Part shown: positions 12,023 to 21,984 of the stretch, piece after piece
How the letters are laid out: the number at the start of each line of letters is the position of its first letter
Numbering within the stretch: position 1 is the stretch's first letter
Translations under genes and position numbers: made by a program
The notes under the pieces: generated by a model
What the model saw: the letters and a program-made list of their open reading frames with translations, nothing else
The model's database searches: none
Told to the model about the DNA's origin: nothing
Assembly: GCA_023014485.1 (NCBI GenBank)
Contig: JAJOZX010000876.1
Span: forward strand, 122,501 to 186,500
Direction: 5' to 3'
From: Bathynomus jamesi
Taxonomy: Eukaryota; Arthropoda; Malacostraca; Isopoda; Cirolanidae
Length of the DNA: 64,000 nucleotides

Positions 12023-12026
<4 letters not shown>
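11788..12026. mobile_element. MITE of Tc1/mariner type, about 240 bp
   Basis: The left end GGTGAGTCAAAAGTCCGGAA plus ACATAGGA is matched by the reverse complement of the right end, AGAGTGAGTTAGAAGTCCGG plus AAACATAGGA. Both sides abut (TA)n. A short internal (TA)n lies at 11880-11898. Minus-strand translation gives ERVQVEWGNIPENV-like sequence that could be a transposase C-terminus, but this is weak. Confidence 0.75.
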
Positions 12027-12060
<34 letters not shown>

Positions 12061-12310
12061 CACTTTACGGTTTCATTTTTAAAGGAAAAATCAAATTTAT
12101 TCTATTCACTATTTTTGTTTTTTAAAAGTAGGTCATTTTATTTCGTGTTTTCACCGAAATGTCCGTTTACACATTTTACTTTTCATATAATCTTACAATT
12201 ACTTGAGGAAGACAAAAGAATCCAGTGTTGGAAATTGGAATCCAGTGTTGGAATCGAGTATATAAAAAAATTGTCAATTATACTGGTGGAAAAGCGATAT
12301 ATATATATAT

Positions 12311-12385
12311 AGCAGGAAGGAGGGGCCGAAGGCGAATGCCGTAAAAATGTCCCCTTCCCCCATCATAGAAAAAGAAGAAGAAGAG
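12311..12385 (-). mobile_element. 3' tail fragment of LINE family J
   Basis: The block GGAAGGAGGGGCCGAAGGCG, then AATG and a C-rich run (CCCCTTCCCCCAT), matches the sequence next to the RT-coding tails at 47706 and 63413 (GGAAGGAGGAGCCTAAGGGT and following). All three lie in the same orientation. This copy is a 3'-end-only insertion beside (TA)n. Confidence 0.55.
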
Positions 12386-12602
12386 AGAGCCGAAATCAAT
12401 CAATATTAGATACTTTGTCTAATGTAAAGAACGGCGTTGGCAAATTTAATGAACGTTATAATAGCAAAATAAAATAAATAAAAACTAAACCAGATTAAAA
12501 TTGAAAAGCAACGAGAGAATAACTAAAGACTAAAATTGGACGGAAGGACGAAACCTAAACGAAAATAAACTGCATGATTAAAGTAACCCTGACTATATAT
12601 AT

Positions 12603-12645
<43 letters not shown>

Positions 12646-13123
12646 AGGGTTACTTTAGTCATGCGTCTCATGGCATTTGAGAATAATGAATGTTTCAGGT
12701 TTTGTATCAATACTAAACATTCACATGGAAACTCTTTAAACATTGCTGCACTTGCCCCTTTTTATCATGTATTATTAATAAATAAAATGCTTATAATAAT
12801 TAATTAGGGAGGGCCGATAATGGAACCGAAATGTTCTCTCAATAACAGATAAGTTACGCCAACTCATTGCCAGCATTTAATTAATAAAAAGCATTTGGCG
12901 AATTTTGCCCGTCACTCATCCGCCTTTGCGAGTAATTAATAGCCACAGTTTATTTCTTTTTAGTTGCCTTTTTCTCATTTTCCTCTATACTTTGCTCATT
13001 TTCCTTTATATTTTGCTCATTTTCCTTTATACTTTGCTAATTTTCCTTTATACTTTGCTAATTTTCCTTTTCATGTATTCATTTTGTATTCCTTACCTTT
13101 TTCTTTGTACTTCTAACTTTTTT
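12386..13123. other. No gene; TA-centred inverted repeat and a 21-bp minisatellite
   Basis: Arms GCATGAYTAAAGTAACCCTG plus ACTA at 12572-12595 and 12641-12664 face each other across an uninterrupted (TA)n core. At 12971-13063 about five copies of a 21-base unit (CTCATTTTCCTTTATACTTT plus G) form a minisatellite that is read as a false Leu/Ile/Phe-rich protein with a period of seven residues. Confidence 0.7.
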
Positions 13124-13328
13124 GGGATCAAGTAAAGATAAGCACCCCCAGCCTTCTTTAATTAGCCTTATAAGGCTAACTAACGAAAATATCACGACCT
13201 AACCTAACCATTCGTTAAGTCAACTGTACGCCCTTGACGATTGGTTAGGTTAGGTCGTGATATTTTCGTTAGTTAGCCTTATAAGGCTAATTAAAGAAGC
13301 CTGGGGGTGCTTATCTTTACTTGATCCC
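13124..13328. repeat. Fold-back repeat F, copy 1
   Basis: A nearly perfect hairpin. The left arm begins GGGATCAAGTAAAGATAAGC and the right arm ends with its reverse complement. The arms are about 85-100 bases and the loop is about 10-30 bases around AGTCAACTGTACGCCC. Homopolymer T flanks both sides. The central third is homologous to 16023-16145, showing that it is a dispersed family. It codes for nothing. Confidence 0.85.
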
Positions 13329-13729
13329 TTTTTTTTCTTAGTGGTCATCCTCTCTTTCTTTACATTAATTTACTCTGTATTTATCTTCGTCTTTACTCGT
13401 CTCTCATTTTCATTTACTTATTTTTCCTTTCCACCTTCCTCATTTTCCTTTATATTTCTATAGATTTATTTACATTTCTTTTTATTTTCTCTCGTACCCT
13501 CCTCATTTTTCTTTGTATGCGTCATCATTTCCCGTATATCCTTCTCCTTCTCGCTTAAATACCACTCCTTTTCCTTTGTATTCCTCTCCTTTTCCTGTGT
13601 ATTCCTTTCCTATTCTGCTGTATTGATCTTCACGGAGGTCTGAGGACTCTTCCTTCAGCTGCAATTTGGCTTTGTGGAACGGACCGACGTTTTCGAGTGT
13701 CTTTCTTTACCATTTTTATTTCTCTCCAT

Positions 13730-13782
<53 letters not shown>

Positions 13783-13905
13783 CATTATTTTCGACTCTCA
13801 TCAAATTTGTAACTCTTATTTAAACCAAATAATTATAAATATATTCCACACTTGATTTACATTATTACTAGTTCGTGTATATATATATATATATCTATAA
13901 ATGAC

Positions 13906-13947
<42 letters not shown>

Positions 13948-14196
13948 TAAGAAAGAAAATTTCCATGCATACATCATTCTCTACCAGAAGAATTTGTCTG
14001 ATTCTTGTGGCAGATAATCCCTCGTAACGGTGTATTGGAATGTTAAGAAAAATAGATATTGATTTCCTAGTTTTATCGTAATTACAGGACTCGATAAACA
14101 AATAGATAAAACTCTGTTTCAAATTCTTTTTTTTTGTTGGGGGGGGGGGGGGGGGTAGACAATACATTTTAGGTGGTTATTAGGTTTTTATATTTC

Positions 14197-14228
<32 letters not shown>

Positions 14229-15856
14229 GACGCATTAATTATATGTATAATGACTGTAATTGTATATTATCTCTCTAATTTTGATAGGAAATATACTTAG
14301 AAAATCCTAACTTGAATTATATCCTTAATTTCTTTTTTATAAGCTACACGTAATACCGTAAAACAGTTTTTGTGTCAGTCTTATCCTTCGAGGTCCTTCT
14401 CTGTCCTTCTTTCCTAATCTCTTCTTATCGCTTCCTTACTCCTTCGTATTGCTCATAAGCTTATTTTAAGAGTTATTCTGGACTCAATAAATCAATAAGC
14501 TTACTATACAATAAGAACTTCTTATTATTTCTATATAGAAAATCAATGGCCATAAATCCACCTTCCTATACCGAATGGAAGTTTAAAGTTATTTCGCAAC
14601 AATTATCTTCGATAGTGAAGTTAGTATAGGGTAAATAATGCAAAATACAAAACCCGTGTATACTGTTGGCATGGCAACGGTCAGTCCCAAATTGTAAATG
14701 AAAAAAAATGCTTTCTTTATGTGGGAACGTTTCTGTTTTATATGAAAAATAATTATGCATAAAGGGAGAGGGGGGGTGGGGGAATTAAACAAATGTTATT
14801 AATTATTGTTACACATGCATAAGTATTGATTTTATTTAAGGGGATTTCGGGGCAGTTGGAGGAGGGGGGGCAAATAACCATTACTATAGTCAGTAATACT
14901 TTGTGGTTTATTAGTAAAATAAATAAATAATTGCCAGGTTTATTAACATTAATTCAAGCATTAATTAACTCTTAACAATAAAAGGATGGGAGGGAGAAGG
15001 AGTAATTTGGAAGTCTGTTACAAAGGAATCCAGCTGCGTCTTTTCTGAATGAAAGCAATAGCTAAACATTTTTAGTTTCAGGTTGTTTTTACGCGATACC
15101 AGCGCTGTATAACCTCCCCTCATCCCAATCCCGAAAATGTTGGAAATATTTTAAATGGCAGCATAAAATTTGAAAAAAAAAAAAAAAACACGTCTTGTCT
15201 CATGATCATATTCAGTCGTGCAAAGTAACGCTAAAGTAAAAATAATCACCTTAAATATGAACAATGAAGTTCACATCTTAAAACTCTATTTCGATAGCGA
15301 ATCACAATTGGTTGCGCGCAGTTACGGGAAAAAAGTTGGCCTAAAACCATGAAATTTGTAAACGGTATTAAAAAAAAATATGAATTGGCAATATTTTATT
15401 TTTCTCTGATGAACATTTTATTCCTTTTTGGTATAACTTTAATAAAATTTCCAAAACACAACCTAATCTTTATTGATTAGTAACTTCTCATGCTTTTGTT
15501 TTTAAAAGAAAAAAATTCTAGGCGAACTTTCTTCCAGAATTGTTCATACAAAAAAAAAAAAAAAAAAAAAAAAAAAGTTGTAGTTAAAATAAGTAGTTAA
15601 AAGCCATTTTAGTGATGAAATATTTTGAAAGTTGAAATTCATATACAATCTTATAGAAAATTAACTTTATGCCATTTTTGACAAAAATGTAATTACCGAA
15701 ATCATAATATTTATTTAAGCATTAAATAATTTACACAAATTTACAGTGGATATCACGTTACCATTTTATACTTTAGTATTTAGTTATATTTAGCTCTTAA
15801 GTCAAAAATGGTTTGTATTTTAATACGAATTTTCTTAATATACTGTATGCATATAT
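13329..15856. other. No gene seen; AT-rich with simple repeats
   Basis: Pyrimidine-rich stretch to 13640, (CT)n at 13735-13781, (GA)n at 13906-13946, a 19-base G run at about 14138-14156, (TA)n at 14203-14228, a poly(A) of about 28 bases near 15549-15576. No convincing frame or RNA gene. Confidence 0.55.
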
Positions 15857-16580
15857 GTTACAGTCAAAGTGTGTAACCAGCCATTTCGCGTAATGGTTGA
15901 AACTTTTAGTCATTTCGCGAAATGGCTGTTTCATTTGGTCATTTCGCGAAATGACTAAAATCTTCAGCCATTACTCGAAATGGCTGAAATTCCACCTTGG
16001 TCATTTCGTACAAGATCATTTGCCCGGTTAGGTCAACTGTATGCCCTTGACAATTGGTTAGGTTAAGTCGTGTTATTTTCGTTAGTTTTAACGAAAATAA
16101 CACGACTTAACCAATTGTCAAGGGCATACAGTTGACCTAACCGGGCCTTCAATGGCGGACATCGGAATAACATTGAAGGCCCCAAACCTCTATATTGAAA
16201 ATTGAAATGTGTTCAAATGTGTATTTGAAGAGTGTTTCTCACTTATTTGAACAGACCTGTGGATGTATGTATGTTTTAGCAGATTTAGTTAGTTAAATAA
16301 AGGTTTCCAATTTTATTGTGATGTTTGTTGTTTCTATGAATTCATGACAAAAGTCATTTTAGCCATTTCACGAAATGACCAAGGTGGAATTTCAGCCATT
16401 TCGCGTAATGGCTGAAGATTTTAGTCATTTCGCGAAATGACCAAGTGAAACAGCCATTTCGCGAAATGACTGAAGATTTTAGTCATTTCGCGAAATGACC
16501 AAGTTAAACAGCCATTTCGCGAAATGACTAAAAGTTTCAGCCATTACGCGAAATGGCTGGTTACACACTTTGACTGTAAC
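15857..16580. mobile_element. Unclassified element with palindromic CGCG subterminal repeats
   Basis: The ends read GTTACAGTCAAAGTGTGTAA and its reverse complement, bordered by ATATAT. Each subterminal region is built from units containing CATTTCGCGAAATG, itself a palindrome, alternately flanked as GTCATTT...AAATGAC and GCCATTT...AAATGGC. I count about four on the left and seven on the right, some with one base changed (CGCGTAAT, ACTCGAAAT). The interior holds a nested fold-back repeat and a short hairpin around GGGCCTTCAATG. No transposase frame is present, so it would be non-autonomous. Superfamily unknown to me. Confidence 0.75.
16023..16145. repeat. Fold-back repeat F, copy 2 (nested)
   Basis: Arms of about 60 bases start CCCGGTTAGGTCAACTGTAT and end with the reverse complement; the loop is about 4 bases (GTTT) between TTTTCGTTA and TAACGAAAA. 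The left arm carries one extra GTTAG. It is homologous to the centre of 13124-13328, but with the loop at the opposite end of the shared module. Confidence 0.85.
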
Positions 16581-17138
16581 ATATATATATATTGTAAATT
16601 TTTCAGCGAGCAATTACAAATGTAGGAACGTCATGTAATGCAATTTTAAGACTTTGTTCGTTTCATTTTAATAAGATTTTCCTCTTCTCCATTCATTTGG
16701 TTGTCAATGACTTGTCTTCGTTTGTGTTCCGCTTTTCGGTGCGTTGAAGCAAAGTCACCAGTTGTATTCCGTGTCATTGCTTTCAATTTAATTTTCCATC
16801 TCGCTCTCAATTCCTACAGAGGAAGCGCCCAATTTTCCATTTTTTATTTTTCCTTTGCTCCTCTTACATTCTCTTTACTTATTTCATTCTCTCTCTCTCT
16901 CTATCTCTCTCAAGGAGTCATCACCAAGTTTGAGGATTTAATAATTCACACACACACACACATATTATATATATATATCATTGGATCGTCTTCCTAACAT
17001 TCTCTAAAAGGCAATCATATCATTGAATAAGACCTTATGTTTTGTCCTTTTTAGAGCTACAGAAAATTTAGTTCAAAAGTCTGCACTCTATGGGAATAAC
17101 ATATATGTATGATTTTATATATATACACACACACACAC

Positions 17139-17184
<46 letters not shown>
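16581..17184. other. No gene seen
   Basis: Short (TA)n, (CT)n near 16889-16911, CA/TA near 16947-16978, CA near 17124-17140 and (GT)n at 17142-17184. A 98-codon frame at 16701-16997 runs into the simple repeats and shows no domain. Confidence 0.5.
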
Positions 17185-17188
<4 letters not shown>

Positions 17189-17735
17189 GCAACTGGGCAT
17201 AAGCGAGGTCGAGTATGTAATAATTCACAGATGTAGTGAGGTAATTCTTTTATAAGGTAACACTTTTGCCATCCTGGAATATTAAAAAATTTATATGCAA
17301 AAATCTATAAATATTTTTAATGTCAGGAAAAAAGGTATGTTGGTCCTGATTACGTTAGGTTACGCTAAGTTAGTTAAGTTAAGGTTTGGTTAAGGTTAAG
17401 TTAAGGTTTGGTTAACCCATTTACAGCCAGAACTAATTTTTTGTACTTCTTGATATTTTGTATTATATTGAGTAAATTGTATTGTTAAAATGTGTTCACA
17501 AATGGAAACAATGGTGGTTAATGGGTTATTAAAGTTAGGTTAAGTTAGGCTAGATTAGGTACTACCACAGTATTTAAACACTCTTCCAGCACTCAAGTAC
17601 GCCCGAAACACTTATCGCGCCCCTATTTCGATGACACTAAAGTTAATTTAAGTTAGGTTAAATTAAGGTTCGTTAATTAGTTTTTCCATCAGTATATGGA
17701 TTTAAAAAAGTCAGTACCTCGCTTATGCGGAGATG
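17185..17735 (+). repeat. Dispersed repeat C, copy 2
   Basis: The longer relative of 30-401, in the same orientation and again bordered by (GT)n. The 13-base inverted ends are GCATAAGCGAGGT at about 17197 and ACCTCGCTTATGC near 17716-17728. The interior has repeated GTTAAGTTAAGGTTTGGTTA words, with about 150 extra bases (near 17415-17530) not seen in copy 1. Likely a non-autonomous DNA element. Confidence 0.6.
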
Positions 17736-18149
17736 TGTGTGTGTGTGTGTGTGTGTGTGTAATTAGCGAATAACTTTTATTTTTTGAATTGTACAATTAG
17801 TAGACTGTGCGATCTGCGGACACTGATCGCAAATACTTGAAAGAATTTTTTTTTCGATAAACTTCATTAAAGAAGTTCCAGAGCAGTTTTTCTATCTTTA
17901 AGGAAACCTGAAACGCGGAGTGGAGATACGGATGCGTGAAAAAGTTAAATTTTCATCTAAAAAATAATGGTTGGTTGGGTGTTTCGCGTGGTTGTTTGTG
18001 GTGGGTGGTCTTTGCTGCGTAAATTTGTTGGGTAGTAAAGAAAAAGCTCCGAAAAAGCGTTTCTTGAGAGTTCAAGTTTAACTTGAACTTCATTTTGTTT
18101 TGCAAGGAGGGACGTAAGGCCCCACAATATTATATAATATATATGATAT

Positions 18150-18205
<56 letters not shown>

Positions 18206-18219
18206 TGTGGATATATAAA
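17736..18219. other. No gene seen
   Basis: (GT)n at 17735-17760 and (GA)n at 18150-18202. The remainder is unique-looking and non-coding to my eye. Confidence 0.5.
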
Positions 18220-18719
18220 ATAGTTTAAAATGACTGAAATAGTTGACCACCAAAAAACTCTTCCTAAATACCAGTAAAATATTTCATGATTTTACTAACA
18301 AACGAAATGTGTATCTTGATGAACAAAATGTTGATGAAATCGCTGTAAAGGAGTGTACTGTAACAAAACTTTTTGGTGCAATGCTTGACAAGAATTTACA
18401 ATGGAGTGATCATGTAAATTATATCTCAGAAAAGATTTCAAGGAGCGTTGCTATAATGTTTGAACTTAGAAGTGTAGTCCTCATACTCTTGTTTTTCCTA
18501 ATATAACGTACTGCACTCTTGTATGGAAAAACTCCGCTAATAACGCTTTAAACAGTATCTGTCATCCAAAAACGAACAATAAGGTTATTAGCTGATGCCG
18601 ATTTCCATGATCATCCTAGTGCATTATTTAAAGAGCTAAAACTACTAAGGCTCAAAGATGTAATCAAAAGTGGCACATTTTATTTCTATTTAGGAGTTTA
18701 AGAACAAAATCATTAACTT

Positions 18720-18768
<49 letters not shown>

Positions 18769-18960
18769 CCAGAAATAGATCAAAGCACGTTATTACTCAA
18801 TTTAGAGCGTCTTCATCTCAAAAATTAGACAGTTTGTCTAGTGAAAATGAGGACTGATTTAAATGCTGATATGAAAAATATTGTGGATGTAAATTCATTT
18901 GAAAACAAAGTTGACATCTCGATTAATAATGGAATATTAATAAAAATTTAGGATTAAATG
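18220..18960 (+). pseudogene. LINE reverse transcriptase C-terminal fragment (Jockey/CR1-type)
   Basis: The frame at 18243-18506 contains LFGAMLDKNLQWSDHVNYIS followed by EKISRSVAIMFELRSV, the conserved block downstream of the RT palm domain in Jockey-superfamily LINEs (usually L-G-x-x-[IL]-D-x-x-L-x-W-x-x-H). Further on, in other frames, come VIQKRTIRLLADADFHDHPS and, beyond a (TA)n at 18722-18765, LNLERLHLK and NSFENKVD. Stops and frameshifts are frequent. The endonuclease, the RT core and the 3' tail are missing. Probably an old 5'-truncated copy. Confidence 0.65.
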
Positions 18961-19944
18961 ATCATTATTATTACTTTATTATTATTATTAATATTATTTC
19001 TCGGTGTAATCTAGGATTAAATATACTTTATTGTTTATCTCTCGCGTCTAATATTGATTTCTTTGTATAATACTGGTCCCATACCTTCAAATAATGACTT
19101 TGTATTTGTTTTATATCTACAATAATAACTTAAAAATTAATATATACTCTAATTAATAATTCTTATTCATGATTTATTTATTATTAACAATAACTATGTA
19201 TTATTTTTAATTAAGAACCCAGTAAATATCTAAAAGCTAAATTTTAAGGGCCAAATTGAATAAAATAAATATACCAAATTCACAATTATTTATGTTAAAA
19301 TTTTTGTAACAAAAATTGTATTTATTTTATCAATAAATTCAATAAAATATAATTATTATATTACCGACACTACTACTACTACTACTACTACCCCTATTAT
19401 TATTATTATTACTATAAAGCGTAGTTAAAAGACATTATGTTTACAGCAAGGAGTTCAACCTGTGAAGATGAAGGAAAAAATCGTGAAAAGCGTCATCGAC
19501 AGAGTCGAAATTAGAAGATAAAAAAGAGAGATAAAACGCGTAGATCTGCAACAGGTTTGTTTTTGGATTGGGATTGGGAGGGGGAAGGGAGGGAGGGGGT
19601 GAAAGGGCCGGAGGCTCGGGAATTTAAAAAAGAAAAAGCGAAGAAGAAACTTCCGAAAATTCTCATTTTCGCAGAGACTCCATCCAAAGTCTGTTCAAGG
19701 ATTTCGGCTGAAATTTGCTCATATAATGACGACAGGCGTGGCGCCGTCACGACATTTTGACGCACCAATTAACGAGAGATTAAAGTTAAGGATAATAATA
19801 AGAATTGAGTGACGCCCACAAATACTAAGTTAAATCACGAGTTTCGTATATTCAGAAGGTTATTATGAAGTTCCTGAACGGTTTTGAAGTTTAATAGTTT
19901 CTTCGGAGACGGAACAAAATAGTAACTGGCAGTGTAAAGTTTAA
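18961..19944. other. No gene seen; AT-rich trinucleotide tracts
   Basis: ATT/AAT-rich DNA, an ACT/CTA tract at about 19369-19392 and a purine-rich block at 19565-19660. The overlapping 67- and 85-codon frames at 19511-19768 have no recognised features. Confidence 0.45.
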
Positions 19945-21014
19945 CTAGCAAAGTTTTTTGCACTAACGCTTTACACTTCAATATCTTGAGCGATACAACG
20001 TTCGATCCCTCTTTTCCAAAGATTGAAACACATTTTCGACTGTTTGTTCGACTGTTGTTTGTATTCGAGCTTTCAGTTCTGCCAATGTTGAGGCTTTATT
20101 TGTGGCGCAAATGGTGCTCCTCTTTACACGGTTCCATGAAAAGAAACCCACAGTAAAGGAATTTGTTTGGGTGAGTGTGGTAGGCACAAAAGTATTCTCC
20201 CTCTCTCGTCCATTTTCCTGGGAGGGTTTGGTTAAAAGATTTTCTAATATTCAAAGTTTGTGGCAGGGAGCTCCGTCTTCTTGAAAAAAATCCTGTGAGC
20301 CGAGGAAGAAAAAAGTTTTTGTGCATTGCAAGTTACTGCTCTCCATTTACGGTCGCCTCCTCATAAAAAGGCCAATGACCCGTGACTTTCGTAAGGCGCA
20401 ACAACAAAGTGACCTTTAGAGTCTCTCTGATGAATCCAAAGCTCATTTGTTTTCTTCCTTCCCCAAATGCGACAGCTGTGGCGGTTAATAATGCCACTAA
20501 GATGAAATGTCACTTCACCTGAAAATGTTAACTGTCAAAAAGTTTGGACCTTCTCTGATTTTCGTTATAAATTGTTCGCAGAAGTCTAGACAAGCGACAT
20601 AATCCCATTCCATCAAGTTCTGGACACCTTGAATTTTGTAAGAATGCGTAAAACTGTGAAAGTGAAGCCACATAAGCAATGTTAATATTGGAATATTCAT
20701 CTTCTTTGAAGTATGGATAAGAGATTTCTTGGGCTTCTTTCAAATATTTACCACAGTCTCTACTCATACTGTTGGTCTACGAAACGTTTTCCGTTATTCT
20801 TATCCTTAAATTTTTCCTCCAGTTCCTCATTGAATTTTCATAAAGTGAATTTCTTTCTTGCAGTGTGAATTTTTATCTTATATATGAAACAGAACAATTT
20901 AATTTTCTTTGAACTATCGCCATTTTGGAATGGAGGCAATTTAGCGGCGTCTCCAACGAATAGTTCATATCCAAGCCTAGCCTAAGCTAAAACAAAAGAA
21001 AAAAACTGCTAGAT
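19945..21014 (-). mobile_element. Degenerate mariner-like element
   Basis: A decayed transposase lies between two possible end remnants, CTAGCAAAGTTTTTT near 19945 and AAAAAAACTGCTAG ending near 21014, which are imperfect inverted repeats. The spacing of about 1.07 kb is short for mariner, consistent with deletions. The terminal repeats are uncertain; the coding relic is the stronger evidence. Confidence 0.55.
19970..20900 (-). pseudogene. Mariner-like transposase relic
   Basis: Pieces in several minus-strand frames appear in family order: CLDFCEQFITKIREGPNFLT near 20580, FSGEVTFHLSGIINRH with CRIWG near 20490 (family form D-E-A-x-F-x-L-x-G-x-V-N-R), then a dead equivalent of the Q-x-D-G-A-P block near 20280, and AELKARIQTTVEQTVENVFQ with SLEKR at the C-terminus near 20050. 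The first catalytic Asp position reads Gly (SGEVTF), and stop codons break every frame. The order and spacing identify a mariner-like DDE/D transposase; no enzyme could be made. Confidence 0.65.
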
Positions 21015-21306
21015 AAACTTTATAATTCAGTTTACAATTTTGTTGTCTCAAAATAGGTAAAAAGTCATTATCGACGCCGAAGAAGGTAGTGGAGATAGGG
21101 CCGTCCATTGAGGTTTGATGTCGGTGGATATGTATACAGTCACAAGACCACATACACACCCACACCTGCGTGTGGCCTTAGTGGTTGCAAGACCACTAAG
21201 GCCAAACGCAGTCTACGTTGATTGGCATCTTGCTCGAGTGTGGGGCATTTAAAATGTAAAACCTTTCAAGGATATACAGTGTGTATATATATTATATATA
21301 TACACA
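21015..21306. other. Hairpin of 20-base arms, otherwise nothing
   Basis: CTGCGTGTGGCCTTAGTGGT (21166-21185) and ACCACTAAGGCCAAACGCAG (21192-21211) form a 20-bp stem with one mismatch around the 6-base loop TGCAAG. It is not followed by a T run and has no gene neighbour. Confidence 0.6.
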
Positions 21307-21716
21307 CAGGGCTTTTTTTGTGACGGTACGCACCGGTACGGCGTACCGGCACCTTTTTTGAATAATTAATTCGTAGATTATCTAGAATCTTTCTTATTAA
21401 ATTTTTAAGTTTTCTAAAACTTAAGCGATATTGTATTATAATATTCTGTAGTATAAAAATTATACTGTATACCTATTTTATTTCATGGCAAGTATAGTTG
21501 TTATATGGTAAGCATTGAAATCAATTGTAGATAAACTTTACGTCACAACAAATGTAAGGCATCTAAAAATAAACAACTACGAGCTAGTACACAATACAAT
21601 TTATTATGCGCCACTCAGCAGTTGACACTAACAGCAAGGAACGAAGTCGACATATTGAAGCAGATGAGAACTTGATGAAAATTTGGAATTTTCTATAAAA
21701 AGGTAAGTTAATGTTA

Positions 21717-21717
<1 letters not shown>

Positions 21718-21782
<65 letters not shown>

Positions 21783-21791
21783 TATATACAG

Positions 21792-21890
<99 letters not shown>

Positions 21891-21902
21891 ATATATTTTA
21901 TA

Positions 21903-21966
<64 letters not shown>

Positions 21967-21978
21967 TATTATATATAC
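21718..21978. repeat. (TA)n array of about 260 bases
   Basis: The longest TA array in the window, with phase breaks such as ATAATA and ACAGTATTAT. It ends six bases before the hAT-like transposon. Confidence 0.95.
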
Positions 21979-21984
21979 ATACAT

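Noticed and set aside
11865..12312. 146-codon ORF across 11872-12312
   Set aside because: Assembled from two (TA)n tracts and MITE sequence; no domain.
13190..13260. CCTAACCTAACC / GGTTAGGTTAGG as interstitial telomere
   Set aside because: Only two units on each arm of a fold-back repeat; explained by the hairpin.
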